From Allobosea sp. OK403 (GTDB lineage Bacteria > Pseudomonadota > Alphaproteobacteria > Rhizobiales > Beijerinckiaceae), in the NCBI RefSeq assembly GCF_900113835.1, contig NZ_FOQV01000002.1, positions 620,001 to 684,000 on the forward strand: a stretch of DNA of 64,000 bases, read 5' to 3'. Each line of letters opens with the position of its first letter. The first letter of the stretch is position 1. Shown piece by piece: positions 1 through 7,269 of the stretch. Below the pieces are notes generated by a model. It saw only the letters and a list, made by a program, of their open reading frames with translations. It did no database searches and had not been told where the DNA came from. The position numbers and the translations under genes are program-made.

Positions 1-6
1 TGGCGC

Positions 7-513
7 TCAGACGCCGCCGGCCCCGTCGAGCACCGTCACCGAGCGGCGGTTCTGCGACCAGCACGAGATGTCGTTGCAAACAGCGACCGGGCGCTCCTTG
101 CCGTAGGAGACGATGCGCATGCGGTTGCCCTGGATGCCGCGCGAGGCGAGATAGTCGCGCACGGTCTGGGCCCGGCGGGCCGAGAGCGAGAAGTTGTATT
201 CGCGCGTGCCGCGCTCGTCGGCATGGCCTTCGACCACGAAGGTGTAACGCGGGTAGCGCTGCAGCCAGGCCGACTGCTTGTCGAGCGTGGCGGTCGCGGT
301 CGACGTCAGATCGGTCGAGTCGGTCTCGAAGAAGACGCGGTCACCGACATTGACGACGAAATCCTGGGCGCTGCCGGGCGTGGCTGCGCCGCCGGCACCG
401 AAACCACCGTCGGCGTTCTGGTTGTTGTTGGCGCAGGCGCCTAGCGCAAGCGAGGCCGCGATCGCGGCGGCGAAGCGGACGGCGCGGCCGCCGGCAAGAA
501 GAGTGGCAAGCAT
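7..513 (-). CDS. pal: Peptidoglycan-associated lipoprotein Pal
   Basis: Outer-membrane lipoprotein of the Tol-Pal envelope complex that binds peptidoglycan and helps outer-membrane constriction at division. The 168-residue product has a hydrophobic signal ending in a lipobox (LGAC, acylated Cys about residue 27), an Asn/Gly-rich linker and a C-terminal OmpA-like domain with the GHADERGT motif around residues 96-103. The frame continues upstream to 582, but the internal start at 513 places the signal peptide at the N-terminus as in the family. It is downstream of tolB on the same strand, but a 331-base gap suggests that pal may also have its own promoter. Confidence 0.95.
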   Translation of the reverse strand: MLATLLAGGRAVRFAAAIAASLALGACANNNQNADGGFGAGGAATPGSAQDFVVNVGDRVFFETDSTDLTSTATATLDKQSAWLQRYPRYTFVVEGHADERGTREYNFSLSARRAQTVRDYLASRGIQGNRMRIVSYGKERPVAVCNDISCWSQNRRSVTVLDGAGGV

Positions 514-844
514 GGTTTGACTCCGGGGCAATCGAATCTGCGGGGCGCGGCTCACGGACGGCGTTGCACAGGAGCCCATCAATGAAGCGTCAACCTAAAC
601 GAGACCTTGCCAAAACAAGGCGAAGTGGCGGCATTGCGGCATATGGTTAACCAAACCCTGAGAAATGCCGCTTTCCAGGCTGTGTGGCGCGAATACATCG
701 CTTCCTGTCCCTCGATCCTGCACAGCCCTCATCCTGGGGAGCCGCGAAGCATGCTTCGGGCGGCTCCCGAAACAGCCGAAACATCCCTTCGAGACGCGGG
801 CTAGCGCCCGCCCCTCAGGATCAGGGCTCAGGACAGGAGGCGCG
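514..844. repeat. pal-tolB intergenic region with a dispersed palindromic repeat
   Basis: This 331-base gene-free stretch holds a partly palindromic element at about 724-829. One end reads AGCCCTCATCCTG and the other CAGGATCAGGGCT in opposite orientation. The same terminal motif flanks the perfect palindrome at 36856-36902, so it belongs to a dispersed family. I see no convincing open frame in it. Confidence 0.5.
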
Positions 845-2191
845 TCACCTCCCTGCCGTCAGCAGCGGCGACCAGGTCGGGTCCGAAGCGAAGGCCGGTG
901 TCGGCACCGGCACTTCAACGCGCCCGGTGATATCGACCATATAGAGTTTTCCGCCCGACTGCCCGCCAGGATCCCGGAAGAACATGATGTACTGGCCATT
1001 GGGTGCCCAGTTCGGCGCTTCATTGTGGAAGCCCTCGGTCAAGACCCGCTCGCCCGAACCGTCCGCACGCATCACGCCGATGGCGAAACCGCCCGCGCCG
1101 CGCCGGGTGAAGGCGATCAGATCGCCGCGCGGCGACCATGAGGGTTGCGAATAGGAGCCCGCGCCGAAGGAGAGGCGCTTGCCCTCCCCGCCTCCCGAAG
1201 GCATCAGATAGAGCTGTTGCGAGCCGCCGCGGTCGCTCTCGAAGACGATCTGCGTGCCATCAGGCGAATAGGACGGCGAGGTGTCGATCGCGCCCGTCGA
1301 GGTCAGCCGCGTCGTGGTGCGCGAGCCGATATCCATGGCGTAGAGATTGGCGTTGCCGCCCTGCTGGAGGGAGAGCGCGATGCGCGCGCCATTGGGCGAA
1401 AAGCGCGGGCTCGAGGTCATGTCGGGGAAATTGCCGACGATCTGGCGCTGGCCGGTCTCGATGTTGAGCACATGCACGCGCGGCTGCTCGCCCATGCGCT
1501 GCGACATATAGGTGACCTCCTGGGCCACCGGCGAGTAGCGCGGCGTCACCACGGAGACGTCGCCATTGGTGAGATAGCGCACATTGGCGCCGTCCTGGTC
1601 CATGATGGCAAGGCGCTTGCGCCGGTTCTCCTTCGGCCCGGATTCGTCGACGAAGACGACGCGTGTGTCGAAGAAGCCGCCGACGCCGGTGACCTTGGTG
1701 AAGATCGCATCGGAAATGATGTGGCCGACACGGCGGTTATTGCTCGGGTCGGTGAAGTACTGCTGGCCGTCGGTCTGCGTGCCGGTGGTCACGTCCCAGA
1801 GCCGGAATTCGGCCTTGATGCGGCCCGAGCCGTCGCGCGAGACACGGCCCGTCACCAGCGCCTGGACGCCCGCCGCCTTCCAGGCCTCGAATTGCGGAAC
1901 GGAATCGAAGGGCGGATTCCTGTCAGGATGGCGGCTCTTGTCGATCGGCGTGAAATAGCCGGAGCGCTTGAGGTTGTTGGTGATCACGCCCGAGACCAGC
2001 ACGCCGCCGTCGCCGGCAAAATCGGCAATGGCGATCGGCAGCGGCTGGAACGAGCCGCCGCGCAGATCGATGACGAGTTCGGCCTTCGCCACGACTGGGG
2101 CGAGCAACGCCGCGCCGCCCAGGGCAAGCGCGCCGCGACGCGTCAGTCCGTTGGCAACCGGCGAAAGGATTTTGCGGTCGATGAGGGTCAC
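845..2191 (-). CDS. tolB: Tol-Pal system protein TolB
   Basis: Periplasmic beta-propeller protein that links the inner-membrane TolQRA complex to Pal. The 448-residue product has an N-terminal export signal containing a twin-arginine stretch (TRRGALALGG, near residue 18), the TolB N-terminal domain, and at least five propeller repeats of the SPxG type (RFSPNGARIALS, SYSPDGTQIVF, SWSPRGDLIAF, NWAPNGQYIMF). The start is a GTG that overlaps the tolA stop (GTGA), which indicates translational coupling. Usual family length. Confidence 0.95.
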   Translation of the reverse strand: MTLIDRKILSPVANGLTRRGALALGGAALLAPVVAKAELVIDLRGGSFQPLPIAIADFAGDGGVLVSGVITNNLKRSGYFTPIDKSRHPDRNPPFDSVPQFEAWKAAGVQALVTGRVSRDGSGRIKAEFRLWDVTTGTQTDGQQYFTDPSNNRRVGHIISDAIFTKVTGVGGFFDTRVVFVDESGPKENRRKRLAIMDQDGANVRYLTNGDVSVVTPRYSPVAQEVTYMSQRMGEQPRVHVLNIETGQRQIVGNFPDMTSSPRFSPNGARIALSLQQGGNANLYAMDIGSRTTTRLTSTGAIDTSPSYSPDGTQIVFESDRGGSQQLYLMPSGGGEGKRLSFGAGSYSQPSWSPRGDLIAFTRRGAGGFAIGVMRADGSGERVLTEGFHNEAPNWAPNGQYIMFFRDPGGQSGGKLYMVDITGRVEVPVPTPAFASDPTWSPLLTAGR

Positions 2192-3393
2192 AGTACGTCC
2201 CTTGCGTCGAAATTGACGACGACGTCGCGCCAGTCGTCATAATAGGAAGCGAATTGAGCCGGAATGCGCAAAGGCGCGCAGCGGCGGGTTGCAGTGAGAG
2301 CTGAATCGGCCGCCACCCTGAACAGCGGATCTGACGAAGAATTGACGACGCCGGGTTGGCCGACGAGCGAGCCGTCCGTGTTCAGCTTCATCCGCACCGA
2401 GGGCACCACCGAGCCCTTGGCGTTGGCGAGCGCGATCGGCACGTTCCAGCACTTCAGCAACTGGTCCTGGATGATGCCGATGAGCTGAGCCTTGAGCGAG
2501 GGGCTGAGCTTCTGCGACGCGCCGCGTTCTGTGCCCAGCGAAGCCGTGCGGTTCACCTGCGGCGCAGCCGATCCCGAGGATTGCGCCTGCTCCTTCGATT
2601 GCAGCAGCTTGGCGATATCGGTTGGGTTGAAGTTCTTGGCGATCTCGGCCTCGCGCTTGGCCTTGGCCTCGGCCTCCTGCTTCGCCTTGGCGGCCGCGAC
2701 GATCTTCGCCTTGGCCTCGGCTTCAGCCTTTGCCTTGGCGATGGCTTCGGCCTTCTGCTTGGCCGCCTCGGCGGCTTCCGCCTTGGCCTGCGCCTCGGCC
2801 TTGGCCTTGGCGGCCGCCTCTTGCCTGGCCTGAGCCTCGGCTTCGGATTTCGCCTTGGCGGCGGCCTTGGCCTCTTCCTCGGCCTGCTTTGCCTTGGATT
2901 GGAGTTCGGCGTCCTCGGCGAGCTTCGCCAGCTCCTCGCGCTTGAGGTCGGGCTTCGGCTCCGCCTTGGGCTCGGCCTTCTGCGGCGGCTGCTTCACCGG
3001 CTCCGGCGGCGTGACCTTCGGCTCGGCCTTCGGCAGCAGCGCGGCGCGCGAGGGCGGCAGTGGGGCAGCCGCGTTGTCGTCGGCGGTCTTGAGTTCCACC
3101 GGCCGGCTCGGCGGCGCGGGCGTGTCCAGCTTGGCCTCGCCCGCCTCCTTGCGCTCGACGATCTCGGATTGGCGCTCGGCGCGCTGGATCGGCTGCTCCT
3201 GGACCTTCTCGGCCTTGCGTTCGCCGCGTGTGACCTGATTCAGCGCGCTGGGATCGACCACCTCGACAGCGATCGCCTCCTCGTTCTCCGGCAGAGGCAC
3301 CGGCGAGGCGAACGCCAGCAGCCCCACGACGAGAAACGTCGCGTGGCCCAGCGCCGACACCAACATGCCCGGTTCGGAGGTCGTAAGCTTCAC
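2188..3393 (-). CDS. tolA: Cell envelope integrity protein TolA
   Basis: Inner-membrane protein that spans the periplasm and relays energy from TolQR to TolB and Pal. The 401 residues show one N-terminal membrane helix (about 13-30), a long Ala/Lys/Glu-rich helical domain (about 100-255) with repeated AKAEAEAKAK-like units, and a compact C-terminal domain III with the Cys pair expected of the family. The start is GTG at 3393, 28 bases after tolR. The low-complexity centre is typical of TolA and varies in length between species. Confidence 0.93.
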   Translation of the reverse strand: MKLTTSEPGMLVSALGHATFLVVGLLAFASPVPLPENEEAIAVEVVDPSALNQVTRGERKAEKVQEQPIQRAERQSEIVERKEAGEAKLDTPAPPSRPVELKTADDNAAAPLPPSRAALLPKAEPKVTPPEPVKQPPQKAEPKAEPKPDLKREELAKLAEDAELQSKAKQAEEEAKAAAKAKSEAEAQARQEAAAKAKAEAQAKAEAAEAAKQKAEAIAKAKAEAEAKAKIVAAAKAKQEAEAKAKREAEIAKNFNPTDIAKLLQSKEQAQSSGSAAPQVNRTASLGTERGASQKLSPSLKAQLIGIIQDQLLKCWNVPIALANAKGSVVPSVRMKLNTDGSLVGQPGVVNSSSDPLFRVAADSALTATRRCAPLRIPAQFASYYDDWRDVVVNFDARDVL

Positions 3394-3421
3394 GCCTGGA
3401 ACACCCTCACTGCACTCGTCT

Positions 3422-3868
3422 TCACCGCGCCGGTTCGGTGACCAGCGCGACCCGCTTGAAACCCGCCGATGTGATGGTCGACATCACCGAGGCGACACGG
3501 CCGTAATCGACCATGCGATCGCCGCGGACATAGATGCGTTCGTCGAAGCCCTGCTTGGCGAGGCCCTGCAGCTTCATCACCAGATCGGGCTCCAGCGTCG
3601 GCTGGTCCTGCAGAAAGATCTGGCCCTTGCTGTCGATAGCGATGGTGACCGGCTTCTGGTCGACATTGATCGGCTTGGCGCCGGTCTGCGGCAGATCGAG
3701 CGGCACGCCGGTCGCGATCAGGGGCGCCGCGACCATGAAGATGATCAGCAACACCAGCATGACGTCGATGAACGGCGTCATATTGATCTCGGCGATGGCG
3801 CCATGGCGCCGGCCTCGCCGGCCGCGTCGCCCCCCGGCCTTGGCGCCGGATGCTGCTGACATGCCCAT
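3422..3868 (-). CDS. tolR: Tol-Pal stator protein TolR
   Basis: ExbD-family inner-membrane protein that forms the proton-conducting stator with TolQ. The 148 residues contain a basic Gly/Arg-rich N-terminus, one membrane helix (about 32-52) and a periplasmic ExbD domain. The helix carries the proton-pathway aspartate in the motif PFIDVMLVLL (Asp35). The gene is 11 bases after tolQ and upstream of tolA, all in one operon. Confidence 0.94.
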   Translation of the reverse strand: MGMSAASGAKAGGRRGRRGRRHGAIAEINMTPFIDVMLVLLIIFMVAAPLIATGVPLDLPQTGAKPINVDQKPVTIAIDSKGQIFLQDQPTLEPDLVMKLQGLAKQGFDERIYVRGDRMVDYGRVASVMSTITSAGFKRVALVTEPAR

Positions 3869-3879
3869 TTTGCTTGCCC

Positions 3880-4590
3880 CTACGCCGCCAGCCGCTCGTC
3901 GATCTGCCGCGACAGGATCGCGGAGAACTCATCGGCGAAGGCCTCCAGCCGATTCTGCGCCTTGGCGACCTCGGCCTGGAGCTTGTTATAGGCCATCAGT
4001 GCCGGAATCGCGGCGAACAGGCCGATCGCGGTGGCAAACAGCGCCTCGGCGATGCCGGGCGCCACCACGGCAAGCGACGAATTCTTCGAAACGGCGATGG
4101 CGGTGAAGGAATGCATGATGCCCCAGACCGTACCAAACAGGCCGATGAAGGGCGCCGAGGAGGCGATGGTCGAGAGCACGAGCAGCTTCGATTCGAGCCG
4201 CTCGGTCTCGCGCTGGATGGTGACGTCGAGCACCTTGTCGATGCGCTGCGACAGGCTGGCGACCGAGCGCCCGCCATTCTCGAAGGAGCGCTTCCACTCC
4301 CGCATCGCCGCGACGAAGACGGCGGCCATGTCGTTGGCCGGCTTGCTGGAGAGGTCGCGGTAGAGCTCCTCGAGCGAACGGCCTGACCAGAACCCCTCCT
4401 CGAAGGCGTCCATGTCCTTGCGCGTGCGGCGATAGAGCAGCGATTTGTCGATAATGATCGACCAGCACCAGATCGAGGCGCCGATCAATCCGGACATCAC
4501 CAGCTTGACGACGATATGAGCGTGCCAGAACAGCGTCCAGAACGACATGTCGATCTGCGGCGCGGCCTGCGCGACATCGGCGGGGTTCAT
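3880..4590 (-). CDS. tolQ: Tol-Pal system protein TolQ
   Basis: Three-helix inner-membrane protein of the MotA/TolQ/ExbB family; with TolR it converts proton motive force into movement of TolA. The 236-residue product has a first helix near residues 25-45, a cytoplasmic loop, and two C-terminal helices holding the family pattern (FIGLFGTVWGIMHSF and the Thr-containing ATAIGLFAAIPALMAYN). I chose the start at 4590 because an AAGGA ribosome binding site lies seven bases upstream; an ATG six codons earlier (4608) lacks one. First gene of the tol operon. Confidence 0.94.
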   Translation of the reverse strand: MNPADVAQAAPQIDMSFWTLFWHAHIVVKLVMSGLIGASIWCWSIIIDKSLLYRRTRKDMDAFEEGFWSGRSLEELYRDLSSKPANDMAAVFVAAMREWKRSFENGGRSVASLSQRIDKVLDVTIQRETERLESKLLVLSTIASSAPFIGLFGTVWGIMHSFTAIAVSKNSSLAVVAPGIAEALFATAIGLFAAIPALMAYNKLQAEVAKAQNRLEAFADEFSAILSRQIDERLAA

Positions 4591-4850
4591 CCTGTCATCC
4601 TTCTGCATTAGCGAGTGCGCCGGATTTCCCGACGCAACCCCGCCGCACGCGTCGCGAGAGACCCCACGCCGCCGCCCGATCCGCGATCCGGGGAACTGCC
4701 GGTGCCGTCAATCGCTTGAAAATCCGGCGAAAGATGGGCCGAAACGGGGTTTCCTGCGAAACGCATGCTCGGGATCGAGTTAAGCCTCCAGCAAGGTTAA
4801 TGCCCGGTATACGCGCCATGCGGCCAGCGCAGGCCTGATCAGGCCGCAAA

Positions 4851-4883
4851 CGAAAACGCCCGCCCCGGTTGTCCGGGGCGGGC
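4851..4883 (-). terminator. Intrinsic terminator after the DUF2852 gene
   Basis: A perfect 11-bp GC stem (GCCCGCCCCGG paired with CCGGGGCGGGC, 4858-4883, loop TTGT) is followed on the minus strand by a TTTT run (4852-4855). It would stop transcripts coming from the DUF2852 gene before tolQ, so tolQ probably has its own promoter in 4591-4850. Confidence 0.65.
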
Positions 4884-4925
4884 GAGATTGCAACGACAGG
4901 TCGTTATGCGTCTAAAGCGTCAGAG

Positions 4926-5047
4926 CCGGATGATTTCAGCTGGGATCACAGGGTGATCCCAGCTGAAATCTGAATCCGTCTCTCGCCTAAGAGTTAGAGC
5001 AGGATCTATGCGAAAAACCGGTTCCCACTTTTTCGCACCCTGCTCTA
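4926..5047. repeat. Composite palindromic repeat (perfect 18-bp arms plus REP-like unit)
   Basis: First part: a perfect inverted repeat with 18-bp arms (4932-4949 and 4953-4970; left arm GATTTCAGCTGGGATCAC) around AGG. Second part (4995-5047): a REP-like palindrome bounded by TAGAGCAGG and CCTGCTCTA with a core GCGAAAAACCGGTTCCC. The two parts are linked by TGAATCCGTCTCTC, which recurs after the related palindrome at 7047-7085. The element lies in the 454-base gap between tolQ and the DUF2852 gene. Confidence 0.75.
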
Positions 5048-5485
5048 GCCAGCGGTGGGAGGAGTAGGCTCTCCGCCGCGCCGGTCAGCCATGAACTGGT
5101 CGAACTCGGCCTTGTCCCGGGCCATGCGCAGCCGTCCCAGGAAGTCGTGGAATTCGCGCTGCTCATCCTCGAGACGGCGCAGCGTCTCCTGGCGATACTC
5201 GTCGAAGGCGCGGTTGCCGCTCGACGGGCCGCGATGCCAGCCGCCGCCACCAAAACCACTACCCTCACCGCCCATGCGGCTACGCAGGCGGTCCATCTTC
5301 TCCTGGAGACGGCTCATCCGATATTCCTGACGGCCGGCCCCGGCATATCCGCATCCCATGCGACCACTCCCTATCGTAAAGGCCAGGGTCGCCAGACCCA
5401 GAGGCCACCAAACCATGAAGCCCAGGACCGTGAACGCGATCCAGGCCCCTCTCCCAAACTCGTCCAGCTTCGCGACGATCGGCAT
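5045..5485 (-). CDS. DUF2852 family membrane protein
   Basis: Small protein of unknown function typical of alphaproteobacteria. The 146 residues show one strongly hydrophobic segment near the N-terminus (IAFTVLGFMVWWPLGLATLAF), a Gly/Met-rich linker, then a charged, Arg/Glu-rich helical region (about 75-135) ending in a Pro/Thr tail. The start at 5485 has a GAGGG ribosome binding site five bases upstream; the frame continues to 5557 but across an operator-like palindrome. Its last bases overlap the repeat at 4995-5047. Confidence 0.75.
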   Translation of the reverse strand: MPIVAKLDEFGRGAWIAFTVLGFMVWWPLGLATLAFTIGSGRMGCGYAGAGRQEYRMSRLQEKMDRLRSRMGGEGSGFGGGGWHRGPSSGNRAFDEYRQETLRRLEDEQREFHDFLGRLRMARDKAEFDQFMADRRGGEPTPPTAG

Positions 5486-5510
5486 TGTTCCCTCACCGTG
5501 AAAGGAGTGA

Positions 5511-5529
5511 ATGTAAATCACATTTACAT
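5511..5529. promoter_or_regulatory. Perfect palindrome ATGTAAAT-N3-ATTTACAT (putative operator)
   Basis: ATGTAAATCACATTTACAT is an 8-bp inverted repeat with a 3-base spacer. It lies 25 bases upstream of the DUF2852 start in an AT-rich pocket of otherwise GC-rich DNA, where a dimeric regulator would bind. I cannot name the regulator; the TetR-family gene at 5855-6508 is the nearest candidate. Confidence 0.5.
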
Positions 5530-5615
5530 AAATGGATGCGACCGGGACTTTTGTCAAGGTCGCTCGGACGGACGTCCCCTAGCCAGATCTCGAAGGCGGA
5601 GGCAGCCGAGGCTGC

Positions 5616-5858
5616 TCATCCATCGGACGGCATCAAGGCAAGCTCGCTACGGCGCCAATTTGCCAAGTTACCGCACAATTTGACGCTTCCAGCCTCGATC
5701 AACACACCGATACGGGCCTCGACCCTATCGAGGAATGATGGATCCGAAGCATGAAACCGCTCTCCAACGAGAACCATGATCCGGGCGGTCTTAAGAGAAT
5801 TTGGCTCTAATTCGGAGAGGATCGCTTCGTCGATCTGTGTGTCCGTTACCTCGGTCAT
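5616..5858 (-). CDS. Small DUF3658-like protein
   Basis: An 80-residue acidic protein without membrane segments. Its C-terminus (GNLANWRRSELAL) resembles the C-terminal motif I associate with DUF3658, a family of unknown function; this is recognition by eye. The start overlaps the stop of the upstream tetR gene (ATGA), so the two are probably translated together. Confidence 0.5.
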   Translation of the reverse strand: MTEVTDTQIDEAILSELEPNSLKTARIMVLVGERFHASDPSFLDRVEARIGVLIEAGSVKLCGNLANWRRSELALMPSDG

Positions 5859-6508
5859 GGGCTCGGATCCTTGAGTGAGCCCAGTCCCAGCCCTTGCAGA
5901 TAAATCAGCATGCCGGCTTCGAGCAGCTCGGCCGCCGACATCGGCAAGGGCCGCCGGCCGCCATCGGCCCGGCCGAACAGCGCAGCCACGCCATGCGACA
6001 TCGCCCAGACATGCAGCGCCATCATCAGCGCCGGCGGACGCTTCGCCGCCGGCAGCAAGGCGATCAGCGCCTCCGACGCGGCGCGCAGGCCCTGGAAAGC
6101 GCGATCCGCCGCGCTGCGCAGTTCGGGGCTTGCATCGAGCGGCACCCCGGCCTCGAACATCGCCGAGTAATAGGCCGGTTCGTCATGGGCGAAGGCAAGA
6201 TAGGCGCGCCCGAGCCGGTGGAACGCCGTCTCGGGATCCGGCCTGCCCTGGTCCCAGGCGCGCGACAGCGCCGCCTCGAACACCAGGAAGCCGCGCGCCG
6301 CGACATCGGCCAGCAGCGCGTCCTTGTCACGGTAATGCCGATAGGGCGCGGCTGGGCTGACGCCGGCAAGCCGCGCGGCCTCGGCGAAGGTGAAGCCGTT
6401 GGGCCCCTTCTCCCCGATCAGCCCGAGCGCGGCGCGCACGAGCTCTTCCTTGAGATTGCCGTGATGATAGCCGCGTGGCGGATCGGGGGTGGTGCGCTTC
6501 CAGCTCAT
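5855..6508 (-). CDS. TetR/AcrR family regulator with WHG-type C-terminal domain
   Basis: Ligand-responsive DNA-binding repressor. The 217-residue product has an N-terminal helix-turn-helix (about residues 14-58; TFAEAARLAGVSPAAPYRHY) and a C-terminal domain with the W-H-G signature (HVWAMSHGVAALFG) of the TetR_C_33/WHG group. The ATG at 6508 starts just before the usual basic leader; the frame runs on to 6691 without family features. The downstream gene overlaps by four bases. The effector is unknown. Confidence 0.85.
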   Translation of the reverse strand: MSWKRTTPDPPRGYHHGNLKEELVRAALGLIGEKGPNGFTFAEAARLAGVSPAAPYRHYRDKDALLADVAARGFLVFEAALSRAWDQGRPDPETAFHRLGRAYLAFAHDEPAYYSAMFEAGVPLDASPELRSAADRAFQGLRAASEALIALLPAAKRPPALMMALHVWAMSHGVAALFGRADGGRRPLPMSAAELLEAGMLIYLQGLGLGSLKDPSP

Positions 6509-6551
6509 GTATCGAGCGCTAACATGGCGCCAGGCCAGCGTCGACCACACA

Positions 6552-6995
6552 TTACGCGTCGTCCGTCCCACCCTCGAGTCTGCGTCTGAGTCCGTCCGGA
6601 ATCCGCCGCGCCCGCCCGCCGCCGACGCAGGCGACCAGGACCTGGGCCGTGACCAGGACCTCCTCGCCGCGCAGCACCCGCTGCTCGACATCCATCGTCG
6701 CCCCGCGCGCCGCGACCGAGCGTGTCTCCACCGTCAAAAGATCGTCCATCACCGCCGGCCTGATGAACTCGATCGCCATCTTGCGCACGGCGAAGCCGAG
6801 CGCGGTGCCGCCATCGAACAATTCGCGCTGCGCGATGCCTAGCGACCGGATCAATTCGGTGCGCCCGCGCTCCATGAAGCGCAGATAGGAGGCGTGGTAG
6901 ACGACGCCGGAAAAATCGGTGTCCTCGTAATAGACGCGGACGGAAAGCCGGTGGACGGTCACGATCAAATACTCTGCTGAGCGAAGGCGCCGCAT
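6552..6995 (-). CDS. ybgC: YbgC-type acyl-CoA thioesterase of the Tol-Pal cluster
   Basis: Hot-dog-fold thioesterase that hydrolyses acyl-CoA and is normally the first gene of the tol-pal operon. The motif YYEDTDFSGVVYHASYL near residues 22-38 holds the catalytic Asp of the 4-hydroxybenzoyl-CoA thioesterase fold, and FMERGRTEL follows it as in YbgC. Length 147 with the ATG at 6995; a GTG at 6959 (135 residues) is equally possible because neither has a strong ribosome binding site. Three unrelated genes separate it from tolQ here. Confidence 0.88.
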   Translation of the reverse strand: MRRLRSAEYLIVTVHRLSVRVYYEDTDFSGVVYHASYLRFMERGRTELIRSLGIAQRELFDGGTALGFAVRKMAIEFIRPAVMDDLLTVETRSVAARGATMDVEQRVLRGEEVLVTAQVLVACVGGGRARRIPDGLRRRLEGGTDDA

Positions 6996-7035
6996 GCGGA
7001 AATGGCGAGCCTCGGCGATGGGTGCACCGGCCCTC

Positions 7036-7120
7036 TAGAGCCAGATGATGTCAGATGGAATCACAAAGTGATCCCATCTGACATCTGAATCCGTCTCTCA
7101 TCCCAAGAGTGAGAGCAAGG
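7036..7120. repeat. Second copy of the composite palindromic repeat
   Basis: An inverted repeat at 7047-7085 (left arm GATGTCAGATGGAATCAC, spacer AAA) matches the element at 4932-4970. Substitutions in one arm are compensated in the other at two positions, and one pair is mismatched. TGAATCCGTCTCTC follows in both copies, then a shortened AGAGCAAGG remnant of the REP-like half. Confidence 0.65.
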
Positions 7121-7269
7121 TCCGGCACGGCCCCGAGCCTGAAACAATCCGGCAACGCCAGGCGACATTTCCGTCGATCAACTGCCCAAGAAGCGCCACG
7201 CCACGGCAGCGGCATCCGCAGCGACAACGGTTGCCGGGCAGTTCCGTCCGGACGCAGCACGAGGCGCGG

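Noticed and set aside
1145-2242. Long open frame opposite tolB (365 codons)
   Set aside because: It is a shadow of the GC-rich tolB gene; the product is Arg/Ala-rich without a recognisable fold.
2356-3441. Open frame of 361 codons opposite tolA
   Set aside because: Leu/Gly/Arg repeats mirror the Ala/Lys-rich repeat of tolA; tolA is clearly the real gene.
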